This document shows, one piece after another, positions 7,140-15,035 of a DNA stretch of 64,000 bases (position 1 is the first letter of the stretch; every line of letters begins with the position of its first letter). This DNA comes from UBA5614 sp963667535. Its GTDB lineage: Bacteria > Cloacimonadota > Cloacimonadia > Cloacimonadales > Cloacimonadaceae. The notes under the pieces are model-generated. The model did no database searches, had not been told where the DNA came from, and saw nothing but the letters and a program-made list of their open reading frames with translations. The stretch is from contig CAXXDU010000002.1 of NCBI GenBank assembly GCA_963667535.2, positions 1-64,000 on the forward strand, in the 5' to 3' direction. The position numbers and the translations under genes are program-made.

Positions 7140-8820
7140 TTGGGTAGCTGTATGGTAGACCCCTGGACTTTCCTTACTCAGGTAACTAAGGAACCCGGCA
7201 GCAGCGTGCCAACGATTAGTAAACAGACAAAAAGGGCAGAACTGTAGCTTGCTATATTAAACCTCTAGATTGAGGATTTACAATTCGACCTTTCAAGTTG
7301 GTATAGAAAAAAGCAACCAGGGAGGTTCGGATGAAGAATATTAAAAGAAAAGGTGGGATAGATAGCATCAATCCCGAATGTATGTTGGTGGGGATTGATA
7401 TCGGTAAACACCGGCAATGGGTTTACATGACAGATGCCAGTAATACACGAGATAGGAAGCCTTTTTATATCAACAATGATTTAAGTGGTTATCAACGCTT
7501 GATAGGTGAAGCCGAGAAGCAAAAACAAGTCTGGCAACTTAACAGGATAATCTTTGGCTTAGAGCCTACCGGCTCATACGGTACTCCTCTATTGCATTAT
7601 TTAACTAATTGTGGTTATCAGGTTAAGACAATCAATCCCATGCATACAAAGCGGATGAAAGACGTTGAAGATAATGCACCTGGTAAAAGCGATCAGAAAG
7701 ACCCTAAGATTATAGTTACCCTAATGCGCCTGGACAAGAGTATCAGCCACAGAATACCGGATGGGGTATATGCTGAGTTAAGGAATCTTTCTAAGTATTA
7801 CTTGTCTCTAACAGAGCAGTTGAACAGGCTGTACAATTATGTAGAGTCGTATTATGCTGAGTATTTTCCGGAACTAACCAGTTATGCGAGTTTAAACAGC
7901 AAGACATTGTTATATACCTTGGAAAGTTTTCCCTTACCCGGTGACATCTCTCAACTTGATTATGCGGAATATTATAGCATAATGAAAGATAAGAGCCGCC
8001 ATAGCTTAAGACCGGTCAAGCTGGAGAGCATATATGCGGCATCTGCTAACAGTATCGGCATAACCAAGGGTACAGACAGTGTAAGAGATATCTTGCGGTA
8101 CTTAGGTGCAGATATACGGTTAAAATTAGAGCAAAAGAAAGCTACAGATGGTAAGATACGAGAATGCGTAGATCGCATTCCATATGGCGGGCTACTCTGT
8201 AGTATCCCTGGGTTGAGTAAACTATCGGTTGGTTTGATTTTGGCAGAGACAGGAGATATAAGGCATTATAATCATGCCAGAGAGTTAATCAAGCTGTCTG
8301 GTCTTAATCTGACCAATTATCAATCAGGTCGCTATATGGGCAGATACCACATATCTAAAGTAGGCAGACCACGCTTAAGAAATCTATTATACTTACTATG
8401 TGTCGAAATGATAAGCAATAATCCAATCTTGTCACAAGTATATTGGTATCAAGTGAACGAACGCAATTCAAACAAGGTAAAGACTATTGTGGGAATGTGT
8501 CGTAAATTGCTTGAGATGATGTACTCAATGGTTAAATATGATGTTGAGTATGATGTAGAGCGTCGTAAGTATTATGCCGGGGCATAATCAGACCGGCAAG
8601 TAAGGCATTACATTGCGAATAACCGTCAAAAAAAAGATAGACAAAGTAATAAGAGGTGAAAAAATATAGTCATCTCGCCGGATGATGTAGTTCCTATGTT
8701 TAGAGGCTTGAAAGAAAGACCTCGTTATGTAGCTTAATAATAACACACCGGCGAGTATCTTCTCAGATAGTATTAGGCAAGAGTAGGATACCATAATGGG
8801 TAATCCAGCATATCAGCAGT
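7140..8820 (+). mobile_element. IS110-family insertion sequence (ends not resolved)
   Basis: The element is defined by its transposase at 7331-8587. IS110 elements usually lack terminal inverted repeats and target duplications, so the ends cannot be fixed from one copy. The coordinates are a guess covering the non-coding flanks. In this family the recombinase is guided by a bridge RNA from a non-coding flank; the roughly 180 bases before 7331, which include the small hairpin CCTC-TAGATT-GAGG, are a candidate. Confidence 0.4.
7331..8587 (+). CDS. IS110-family transposase (DEDD recombinase)
   Basis: At 418 residues this is a full-length IS110-type recombinase. The RuvC-like DEDD tetrad is readable: D23 in GIDIGK, E78 in GLEPTG, then D121 and D124 in KSDQKDPK. 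The C-terminal Tnp_20 domain shows SIPGLSK, and the serine-containing region NYQSGRYMG followed by ISKVGRPRLRNLLY. The frame is uninterrupted and GGAGG precedes the ATG, so the gene looks intact and possibly active. It catalyses excision and insertion of its element through a circular intermediate. It sits in the middle of a gap full of palindromic repeats and interrupts no recognisable gene. Confidence 0.93.
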   Translation: MKNIKRKGGIDSINPECMLVGIDIGKHRQWVYMTDASNTRDRKPFYINNDLSGYQRLIGEAEKQKQVWQLNRIIFGLEPTGSYGTPLLHYLTNCGYQVKTINPMHTKRMKDVEDNAPGKSDQKDPKIIVTLMRLDKSISHRIPDGVYAELRNLSKYYLSLTEQLNRLYNYVESYYAEYFPELTSYASLNSKTLLYTLESFPLPGDISQLDYAEYYSIMKDKSRHSLRPVKLESIYAASANSIGITKGTDSVRDILRYLGADIRLKLEQKKATDGKIRECVDRIPYGGLLCSIPGLSKLSVGLILAETGDIRHYNHARELIKLSGLNLTNYQSGRYMGRYHISKVGRPRLRNLLYLLCVEMISNNPILSQVYWYQVNERNSNKVKTIVGMCRKLLEMMYSMVKYDVEYDVERRKYYAGA

Positions 8821-8879
8821 GATCGGGAAGTCAGACGATAGAGAAAGAGATAACCAAAAGAATAACCTGAAAGATTTTT

Positions 8880-8938
8880 GTTTGGATAAGCGGATTTGAC
8901 GCTCCGGTACCCTCCGCGTCAAATCCGCTTATCCAAAC
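8880..8938. repeat. Perfect 23-bp inverted repeat (hairpin)
   Basis: Left arm 8880-8902 (GTTTGGATAAGCGGATTTGA plus CGC) is the exact reverse complement of 8916-8938; the loop is TCCGGTACCCTCC. No T-run follows on either strand, so an ordinary terminator is unlikely. Confidence 0.9.
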
Positions 8939-9092
8939 GATACGGAATGAGATATTAGATTAAATATTATATAATATTCTATATCAACATAGCTTGGCAA
9001 GCTGTTGTACAGTAGGGTTGGTTACCCAAACGAGATAAATTGCGTTGCACCCAGCAGGTTTTTCCCAGAGTTAGCCACCTTTAAGGTACCTG

Positions 9093-9134
9093 ATTCCAGC
9101 CGGAGTTTATCCTGATGTATAGAAGGGCTGGAAT
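9093..9134. repeat. Covarying hairpin repeat, ATTCCAGCC-stem copy
   Basis: The stem ATTCCAGCC/GGCTGGAAT encloses the same 24-base loop as the copy at 7042-7081. The central C-G pair of that copy is A-T here. Confidence 0.8.
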
Positions 9135-9203
9135 GACGTTGGATACCATCCTTTGTTACTTATTTCTTCCTTATGTAATCCATTGGATCAGGGGCAGTGA
9201 TAT

Positions 9204-9240
9204 ACGGGTCATATACGGGTGCGACCCGTATATGACCCGT
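9204..9240. repeat. Perfect 17-bp palindrome with 3-base loop (copy A)
   Basis: ACGGGTCATATACGGGT, loop GCG, then the exact reverse complement. Flanks GGGGCAGTGATAT and CCATCTCCTGTG are shared with copy B at 45858-45894, where one stem pair is swapped in a compensated way. Confidence 0.9.
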
Positions 9241-9353
9241 CCATCTCCTGTGTATCACTTGTGGAACTAATAAGGGATAAATAAGGTGGAAAGGTGGAGC
9301 AGCGATGCTGCTAATTATAAATTATGAATTATAAATTTTGAATTGGTTTTAGT

Positions 9354-9676
9354 TGTATCTTATCGCTACACTGCGTTTCGCTTTGTAAGGAAGTGGATCC
9401 CCGCCTTCGCAGGGACGACAAAAACGGTGGAACAGTGGAATAGTGGAAAAGAGCGTAAGCCTTGGAAAGGCGGTATATCATAGCCTGGGGTGGCAACCCC
9501 AGGGTGGATGACATAAAACTATAGAACCCTTTATGGGTGACATAAGGAGATAATTATCAGGATTAGAATGTCACCCGCAAGGGGTTTAAATGTGTATTCA
9601 ATTCTGTCCCTGGGGTTGCCACCCCAGGCTATGTTATGTCTTCACTACATGAATAGTATTGTGTGTCGTCCTACGG
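9354..9676. repeat. ~320-bp dispersed repeat, copy A, with nested palindrome
   Basis: Nearly identical to 11001-11322 and in the same orientation. Inside, outer arms at 9479-9504 and 9608-9633 are perfectly complementary over 26 bp (core CCTGGGGTGGCAACCCCAGG). Inner arms at 9524-9543 and 9568-9587 pair over about 20 positions with four differences, most of them G-T. The two copies flank the phosphotransferase gene. Confidence 0.85.
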
Positions 9677-9854
9677 ACTTTCTTTTTATTCTGTTATTTC
9701 TGTGGTTAGAATTATAGATCGATATCTTTCGTGTATTTAGTGTATTTCGTGGTTAAACAAAAAAAGATAAAACAGCATGGATTCCTTTCTGCAAAGGAAT
9801 GACTTCTCCCGGGTATAGATAAGTCTTTTTAAATCTATATCCATTATAACACAA

Positions 9855-9878
9855 CCGCCTAAAGGCGGGACTACATAC
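9855..9878 (+). repeat. Short hairpin repeat, stem CCGCCT/AGGCGG
   Basis: A 6-bp stem with AA loop, followed by GACTACATAC and preceded by TATATCCATTATAACACAA. One member of the covarying family. Confidence 0.75.
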
Positions 9879-10022
9879 TATGCAAAATGGAAAATTGAGA
9901 ATGAAAATAACTCTCCATCTCTGCAAGTCTGTTTCTCTGCATTAAAGACTTTTCTCTGTTCTCCCTTTTATCTCTGTGTCTCTGTGGGTAGTCTTTTTAA
10001 ATCGATATCCATAACAACAAAA

Positions 10023-10046
10023 CCGCGTAAACGCGGGACTACATAC
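10023..10046 (+). repeat. Short hairpin repeat, stem CCGCGT/ACGCGG
   Basis: Same frame as 9855-9878 (AA loop, GACTACATAC tail, upstream GATATCCATAACAACAA), but the stem pair C-G is exchanged for G-C. Confidence 0.75.
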
Positions 10047-10111
10047 TTTATTCTGTTATTTCTGTGGTAAAAATTCTTGCCAATAATGTGTACTAAATTG
10101 ATAAGTAATTT

Positions 10112-10981
10112 ATGAAAGAGGATATCCTTTTACAAAGAATCAGAGCTGAATTTCCAGATATTAAGTGGAAACAGTACAAGTATATCAATCACGGGTGGGA
10201 TCATGATATTGTCATTCTGGATAGCAGAATTGTTTTCAGGATTCCCAAAGAGACAGAATACATAAATAAACTGAAGCATGAGATAAAGCTCCTGAATTAT
10301 CTTAGCCCACAGCTAAACATTGATATACCTGATTATCAATACATCGCCAAAGATAAATCTTTTGCAGGATATCATATTGTGAAAGGCAAAGAGCTTTATC
10401 CCAAGCGGTATGACAGGCTTTCTACCCCTGATAAAAAGAACGCTGCAAAACAATTTGCAGTATTTATCAGCACCCTGCATTCAACTCCAAAAACTATTAT
10501 ATCAGACTGCCGGATTGAAACAGAAAACCTCATGATGCATAATGAAGAGCTTTTCCAAAAAGTAGAAAGATTAGTATATCCATTACTGACTCAACCAGAA
10601 ATTCGCAGGATAAAAGATTACTATGTTGAGCTACAGCAAATGAGCACTTACGACTTTCCAAAAACACTAGTGCACAGAGATTTGACAGAAGAACATATCT
10701 TGTGGGATGATAAACAGAAACAAATCAATATCATAGATTTTTCCGATTGCGCATTGGGTGACCCCGCAATAGATTTTTCCGGTATCCTGATTTATGGCGA
10801 AGAGTTTTTTGAGCTTGTCTGCGCATTGTATACCGGCTCAATGGATACTTCCCTGAAACAGAGAGCAAGACTATCTTTTCAAAGAATTCCACTCTATATA
10901 ATGATGGATTCACAATCAGGCTTTCCCTGCACTTTCGAAGAAGGGTATAAGTTGTTTAAAGAGAGATTTTCAATCACGTGA
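10112..10981 (+). CDS. Aminoglycoside phosphotransferase-like (APH/choline kinase fold) protein
   Basis: This 289-residue protein has the protein-kinase-like fold of APH enzymes, which use ATP or GTP to phosphorylate small hydroxyl-bearing molecules. The catalytic loop LVHRDLTEEHILWD (near 186-199) and the metal-binding IIDFSDCALGDPAIDF (near 206-221) are intact. The N-lobe shows the family's GWDHDIVILDSRIVFRIPK opening. It most resembles the APH(2'') style of sequence, but the substrate cannot be told, and such genes are often not resistance genes. It stands alone between repeat blocks, flanked on both sides by copies of a ~320-bp direct repeat. That suggests it may have been mobilised or could be lost by recombination. 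Confidence 0.8.
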   Translation: MKEDILLQRIRAEFPDIKWKQYKYINHGWDHDIVILDSRIVFRIPKETEYINKLKHEIKLLNYLSPQLNIDIPDYQYIAKDKSFAGYHIVKGKELYPKRYDRLSTPDKKNAAKQFAVFISTLHSTPKTIISDCRIETENLMMHNEELFQKVERLVYPLLTQPEIRRIKDYYVELQQMSTYDFPKTLVHRDLTEEHILWDDKQKQINIIDFSDCALGDPAIDFSGILIYGEEFFELVCALYTGSMDTSLKQRARLSFQRIPLYIMMDSQSGFPCTFEEGYKLFKERFSIT

Positions 10982-11000
10982 TAAAGTGATTAGGTGATGC

Positions 11001-11322
11001 TGTATCTTATCGCTACACTGCGTTTCGCTTTGTAAGGAAGTGGATCCCGCCTTCGCGAGGACGACAAAAACGGTGGAACAGTGGAATAGTGGAAAAGAGC
11101 GTAAGCCTTGGAAAGGCGACATATCATAGCCTGGGGTGGCAACCCCAGGGAGGATAATAAAAAAAGAACCCTTTATGGGTGACATAAGGAGATAATTATC
11201 AGGATTTGTATGTCACCCGCAAGGGGTTTAAATGTGTATTCAATTCTGTCCCTGGGGTTGCCACCCCAGGCTATGTTATGTCTTCATTACATGAATAGTA
11301 TTGTGTGTCGTCCTACCGGACT
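11001..11322. repeat. ~320-bp dispersed repeat, copy B, with nested palindrome
   Basis: Same order of sub-elements as 9354-9676. The outer 26-bp arms are at 11125-11150 and 11250-11275, perfectly complementary. It begins 19 bases after the stop codon of the phosphotransferase gene. Confidence 0.85.
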
Positions 11323-11698
11323 CTATGTGTTTTTTTATGTAATCTCCACAGCAATGAATTGCCGGGCTATATAATGTCGTCCTTTGGACTTTCTTTTTAT
11401 TCTGTTATTTCTGTGGGTAGACTTAAGGAACTGGATCCCCGATCAGGTCGAGGATGACAATCACGGTGGAACAGTGGAATAGTTCGTAGAACGAAACTTT
11501 GTAACACGGCACGTGAGTGCCGTGAAAGAAGTCTGATATAACTTTGAGTCCGGTAGGACGGTACAACGACAATATTATGATGATAGTGCCGTCCTGCCGG
11601 ACTCCAGATGAGGCGGTTGCAGTATCGTCCTACGAACTTTCTGCTTATTCTGTTGTTTCTGTGGTTAGAATTATAAATCGATTTCTTTAAATACAGAC

Positions 11699-11722
11699 CT
11701 GCATAAATGCAGAACTACATTC
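11699..11722 (+). repeat. Short hairpin repeat, stem CTGCAT/ATGCAG
   Basis: Member of the family at 9855 and 10023 with a largely different but still complementary stem, AA loop and AACTACATTC tail. Confidence 0.7.
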
Positions 11723-11899
11723 AATATAGTATTCTGGAAAAAATCTCTTTTCTCTTTTCTCTCTGTGTCTCTGTGGGTAGAATTAAGGAACTGGATCCCC
11801 GATCAGAGCCTGCCCCTGCGAAGGCAGGGGTCGAGGATGACAAAAACGCGGGACTACATACTTTTTTTTGTGTATTTAGTGTATTTCGTGGTTAATAAA

Positions 11900-12550
11900 T
11901 CAATACTTTACTGTGATGGATTCCAGAGGGCTGTTATACCAGTCATCATCGATTGTGAAGTCCCATTGGGATGTCTTTTTATCAACGTGAGTTTCCACCA
12001 TGGCATCGGATTCTTTGATGTCAGAGGGGGCATGCAAAATCAGACTGAAGCTGATAGTATACCAGATTAGTTCTGTCAGTTGTCTTTCCAGTTCGCTTTT
12101 GGCAATCATAGACATGCCGGGAGGACGCATAATGACACTGCCGCCCTTCTTTTCTTTTTTATACTCGAAAGCGGTTGAATCTTTTATAGCCATTACTTTA
12201 TTCAGCGTTGCCATTTTGTCGAATTTGAATTCCACCTGATAGGTGACTGCTTTAAAATCATCACCGGTATTATCAATAATATCCTGACTGATGAGTGTAG
12301 CGCCTTTGGTCTTGCCAATAATCTCCAGATAGTCTTTGAGAGCATTTTCCCGGAAAAGATTAGCAGTATCGGTTGATTCATCTACCTTTTCATACTCCAC
12401 ATAAGCAGAAATCAAAGCTTTACCGGAAGTATCTTTATTGAGCCAGACCTCGTTTTTGAGGTCAATCTTGCAGGCAGCCAGAAACAGTAAGACTGTTATG
12501 AGTAACAGTGAAGGAAAGCGGTTTTTTACAAAATGGGTAAATCTATGCAT
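11900..12550 (-). CDS. Lipoprotein of unknown function (LppM-like)
   Basis: A 216-residue lipoprotein: a basic N-terminus, a hydrophobic segment and the lipobox LFLAAC, with Cys27 as lipidation site. The mature part opens with a strand pattern (IDLKNEVWLNKDTSGKALIS) like that of LppM/DUF3153-type lipoproteins, in which a short motif of charged residues and Gly follows the Cys. A second long hydrophobic stretch is absent. AGGAG lies seven bases before the ATG and a promoter is visible at 12582-12611. It is transcribed separately from the DUF58 operon ahead of it. Function unknown; the family suggestion is weak. Confidence 0.7.
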   Translation of the reverse strand: MHRFTHFVKNRFPSLLLITVLLFLAACKIDLKNEVWLNKDTSGKALISAYVEYEKVDESTDTANLFRENALKDYLEIIGKTKGATLISQDIIDNTGDDFKAVTYQVEFKFDKMATLNKVMAIKDSTAFEYKKEKKGGSVIMRPPGMSMIAKSELERQLTELIWYTISFSLILHAPSDIKESDAMVETHVDKKTSQWDFTIDDDWYNSPLESITVKY

Positions 12551-12581
12551 AAGTCACTCCTCAGAGTTTGTGATAAAAAGA

Positions 12582-12611
12582 ATAGTACTTGATAGGGGTT
12601 GGATTTGTCAA
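12582..12611 (-). promoter_or_regulatory. Promoter of the LppM-like lipoprotein
   Basis: Minus strand: GCTTGACA (-35 at 12606-12611), 18-base spacer, TACTAT (-10 at 12582-12587), about 32 bases before the ATG. Confidence 0.5.
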
Positions 12612-12645
12612 GCAAAATGAAGGAATCTGAGTGGATACTATACGG

Positions 12646-13533
12646 CTATTTATTCCTGCGTTTGATTCTGCGGTCAAAGAACTTCTGGAGTTCCTGTACA
12701 TAAGGCTCGTTGGTCCTGAGTGAGAGTAAATCCACTCTGGCCTGGGTCATGCGTTTATCCAGCAGTTCCTGCTCTACCTGGATGAATTTGCGGTATTGCA
12801 TACGCAGCTTTTTATCGGAGAGATTCACAATGTCTGATTCACCGGTTTCGGGATTGAATACTCTAACCAGACCGCCTTGAGGCAAATCTCTTTCTGCCGG
12901 GTCGACAATCTGCAGAGCGATGACATCATGTTTATTGGAAAGCAATTGGATGGATTTTTGATAATCATGAGCCAGAAAATCTGACACTATAAAAATGATG
13001 CTGCGTTTCTTTAATAATCTGGATGTGTAGGATAAAGCTCCTGCCAGGTCTGTTCCCTTGCCATGAGGCTCATGATAGAGGATATCGCGCAGGATTTGCA
13101 GGGTATATTTGCGTCCTTTTCTGGGGGGCAGGTATTTCTCAATCTCATCAGTAAAAAGCAAAAGCCCCACCTTATCCTGATTACTGAGTGCGGAAAAGGA
13201 AAGCACCGCTGTGATTTCTGCAATGAATTCAGCTTTGAGCTGTCCCTGTGTACCAAACTGATTGGAAGCGCTGAGGTCAACGATGAAAAGAACGTTGAGT
13301 TCACGGGTTTCCTTAAATTTCTTGATATATGGATGTCCAAAACGGGCAGAGACGTTCCAGTCGATATCACGGTAACTGTCTCCGGGCTGGTATTCACGCA
13401 CTTCGCTGAATTCGAGACCCTGCCCTTTGAACATGGAATGATATTCACCTGTGAAGACCTCTTCCACCAGATTGCGGGTCTTGATTTCTATGCGTTTGAT
13501 ACGCTTAAGGATTTCAGCCGGAGATTGAACCAT
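12646..13533 (-). CDS. DUF58 domain protein (MoxR-associated, vWA-like fold)
   Basis: The 295 residues match DUF58 proteins: the signature EFSEVREYQPGDSYRDIDW near 42-60, followed by a vWA-like core with IVDLSAS (a degenerate MIDAS) and LLLFTDEIE. These proteins partner the MoxR AAA+ ATPases, which are thought to insert metals or remodel partner proteins. There is no transmembrane segment, so it is cytoplasmic or peripheral. It is the last gene of the nptA-like/moxR/asparagine-synthase-like/DUF58 operon, and its start overlaps the gene before it by 20 bases. No further vWA or TPR/BatD-type genes follow, so this is a minimal MoxR set. Confidence 0.9.
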   Translation of the reverse strand: MVQSPAEILKRIKRIEIKTRNLVEEVFTGEYHSMFKGQGLEFSEVREYQPGDSYRDIDWNVSARFGHPYIKKFKETRELNVLFIVDLSASNQFGTQGQLKAEFIAEITAVLSFSALSNQDKVGLLLFTDEIEKYLPPRKGRKYTLQILRDILYHEPHGKGTDLAGALSYTSRLLKKRSIIFIVSDFLAHDYQKSIQLLSNKHDVIALQIVDPAERDLPQGGLVRVFNPETGESDIVNLSDKKLRMQYRKFIQVEQELLDKRMTQARVDLLSLRTNEPYVQELQKFFDRRIKRRNK

Positions 13534-15022
13534 ATTGCATATTCCTGATAGATTTTAAGGTAGCTTTGATATGTTTTGCCTTGAAAAACAGATTGTGTTT
13601 TTTCAGAAAATCAATCGCATAATTTTTCAGACCGGGATTAAAAGGATAATCAAGCAGTTCTTTCCACATAAGCTCTATCATTTTGTGGTGAAAATCATAG
13701 GTATGAGCTTCTGTGTGATACTCTTTTGCCACAGAAAAGAAATTCAGATAGAATCTTCTGCAATTGGAAGGGCTGATATCTTCTATGGAAATATCCTGTT
13801 CAGCAGCCGTAGTGCCGTTTTGGTTACCCAAGAAAACTTCCCAGAAGTACAAATCCGAGATGTCAAATCTATCCTTAGGAAAAGCAGACTCTGTGCTATC
13901 AATCCAGCTTTGCAGCCACTTTAAAACAAAGGGGGTATGAGGCTGATGATAAGCATCAGCAAGATGCAGGGCATCGGTCTTGCCAAGACGGTCAAAATAG
14001 ACTTTGAAAGCCGGCATGGTATGTTCTGAGACATTCATATAATCAGCAAATTTCTGATAATAGTGATAGTAGAGCGGATTGGTAATAAAGCGCGGGAACA
14101 TTGTACTCTTATCCACTGCATCTGAAAAGGCAGCATCTTCTGTTTCCGTATTCTCTATAATATGAAATGGTATTGATACGTCTTTGAACATTTTGGCAGG
14201 GACAGCAATATCAGGATGATTAGCTGCCATGTTATTAAACCTGTAGATATAGAAGTAAACTGAGTCTGATATCTTTTTGCAGGCAGATAATAGCACCCTG
14301 CTGTCACATCCGGCTGTGCATGCCACCATGAGTTTATATCTGTTGCGGGCTGCCAGCATGATGTTTGATATAATCCGGCAATTCTCACGCAGTGCCTGAT
14401 GCATAGGCAATACAGATGGAGTGAAATTGAGCATAAAGCGCCTGACCACAGACTGTCTCAAATCCAGATAATGATTGGGCAGTAAGTGTCTGATACCCTC
14501 AAAAGGACTATAATCTGTCGTCCAGTTTGTGTTTAAAGCAATAATATTCTCTCTGGTAAAAAAGCTAATCATGTCAGGATTATCTACAGGCGCGATATTC
14601 AGATATTTTGCCATCATATGCGGTTGCGAGCCACACCAGGAGACTCCGCTAACTTGAGTATAATATACATCTCTGAATCCGGTCACATCGTTAAAGATAA
14701 ATGATGAAGCCTGGCTGGCATAAATCAGTATCCATCTGCCTGAGAGTAATTCTGTCTTTTGAACCAAAGCATCTATGTTATCGTTATCAGAGTGAATCCT
14801 GCTTAATATTTCTGTATCTGTTGCTTCCGGATGGTCTGCATCCAGCATAAAACCAAGCAAAGTAAGAGTTGATTCAGGATTAATGGATTGGATAACGTTT
14901 AAATCCGGATGAGCAGTCAGAATCAGACCGAAATTTAGCTGAAAGTGCTTCCAGTTGTCTATCTCAATCGGTTTATCGCCCAATAGGTATTGTCTTCTGT
15001 ATAAGAGTAAATTGCTATCCAC
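13514..15022 (-). CDS. Asparagine-synthase-like protein (PP-loop ATPase fold)
   Basis: 502 residues with the layout of asparagine synthetase relatives. The N-terminal ~190 residues resemble a glutaminase-like beta sandwich but lack the catalytic Cys at position 2. The C-terminal part has the PP-loop CTAGCDSRVLLSAC near 232-245, a variant of SGGxDS that binds ATP in this superfamily. Such proteins (for example WbpS- and lasso-peptide-cyclase-like ones) form amide bonds on sugars or peptides. It starts at GTG, 13 bases after moxR, and overlaps DUF58 at its end. Its presence inside a MoxR/DUF58 operon is unusual and suggests a modified substrate of that system, but the reaction is unknown. Confidence 0.65.
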   Translation of the reverse strand: MDSNLLLYRRQYLLGDKPIEIDNWKHFQLNFGLILTAHPDLNVIQSINPESTLTLLGFMLDADHPEATDTEILSRIHSDNDNIDALVQKTELLSGRWILIYASQASSFIFNDVTGFRDVYYTQVSGVSWCGSQPHMMAKYLNIAPVDNPDMISFFTRENIIALNTNWTTDYSPFEGIRHLLPNHYLDLRQSVVRRFMLNFTPSVLPMHQALRENCRIISNIMLAARNRYKLMVACTAGCDSRVLLSACKKISDSVYFYIYRFNNMAANHPDIAVPAKMFKDVSIPFHIIENTETEDAAFSDAVDKSTMFPRFITNPLYYHYYQKFADYMNVSEHTMPAFKVYFDRLGKTDALHLADAYHQPHTPFVLKWLQSWIDSTESAFPKDRFDISDLYFWEVFLGNQNGTTAAEQDISIEDISPSNCRRFYLNFFSVAKEYHTEAHTYDFHHKMIELMWKELLDYPFNPGLKNYAIDFLKKHNLFFKAKHIKATLKSIRNMQYGSISG

Positions 15023-15035
15023 GATACTGATTCTA

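Larger units (their letters stand above)
6393..7330. other. Gene-free, repeat-rich intergenic region
   Basis: No credible gene. It holds the promoter region of the XRE operon, an 88-bp tandem repeat (6693-6868), fragments shared with other gaps (CTCTGTGTCTCTGTGGGTAG at about 6950; TATCGCT...ACTGCGTTTCGCT at about 7004), a covarying hairpin (7042-7081), and the non-coding leader of the IS110 transposase from about 7150. Confidence 0.6.
8588..10111. other. 1.5-kb repeat mosaic without genes
   Basis: I find no convincing coding frame. The region consists of transposase downstream flank, a perfect 23-bp-stem hairpin (8880-8938), a covarying hairpin (9093-9134), a 17-bp perfect palindrome (9204-9240), a ~320-bp block repeated at 11001 (9354-9676), and two CCGCNT hairpins (9855 and 10023). 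Short fragments such as GTGTATTTAGTGTATTTCGT at about 9731 recur in the next gap. Confidence 0.65.
10982..11899. other. Repeat mosaic without genes
   Basis: Contains copy B of the ~320-bp repeat (11001-11322), a CACGGCAC-GTGA-GTGCCGTG hairpin (11505-11524), several GTCC-NNN-GGAC mini-hairpins between 11310 and 11640, TGGATCCCCG fragments at about 11430 and 11790, and a CTGCAT-stem hairpin (11699-11722). No credible coding frame. Confidence 0.6.

Noticed and set aside
8588..8794. 68-codon minus-strand frame after the IS110 transposase
   Set aside because: Antisense to the element's flank, with no start signal or similarity; probably chance.
8880..8938. Rho-independent terminator of the transposase
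   Set aside because: It lies about 290 bases after the stop and lacks a T-run on either strand; the length and perfection of the arms fit a palindromic repeat better.
6400..12000. Prophage or integrative element spanning the repeat-rich region
   Set aside because: No integrase, tRNA target, phage structural or conjugation genes are present; only one transposase and short repeats.
13063..13548. 161-codon plus-strand frame
   Set aside because: It lies antisense within the DUF58 gene, whose protein has clear family motifs; no ribosome binding site and no family likeness.
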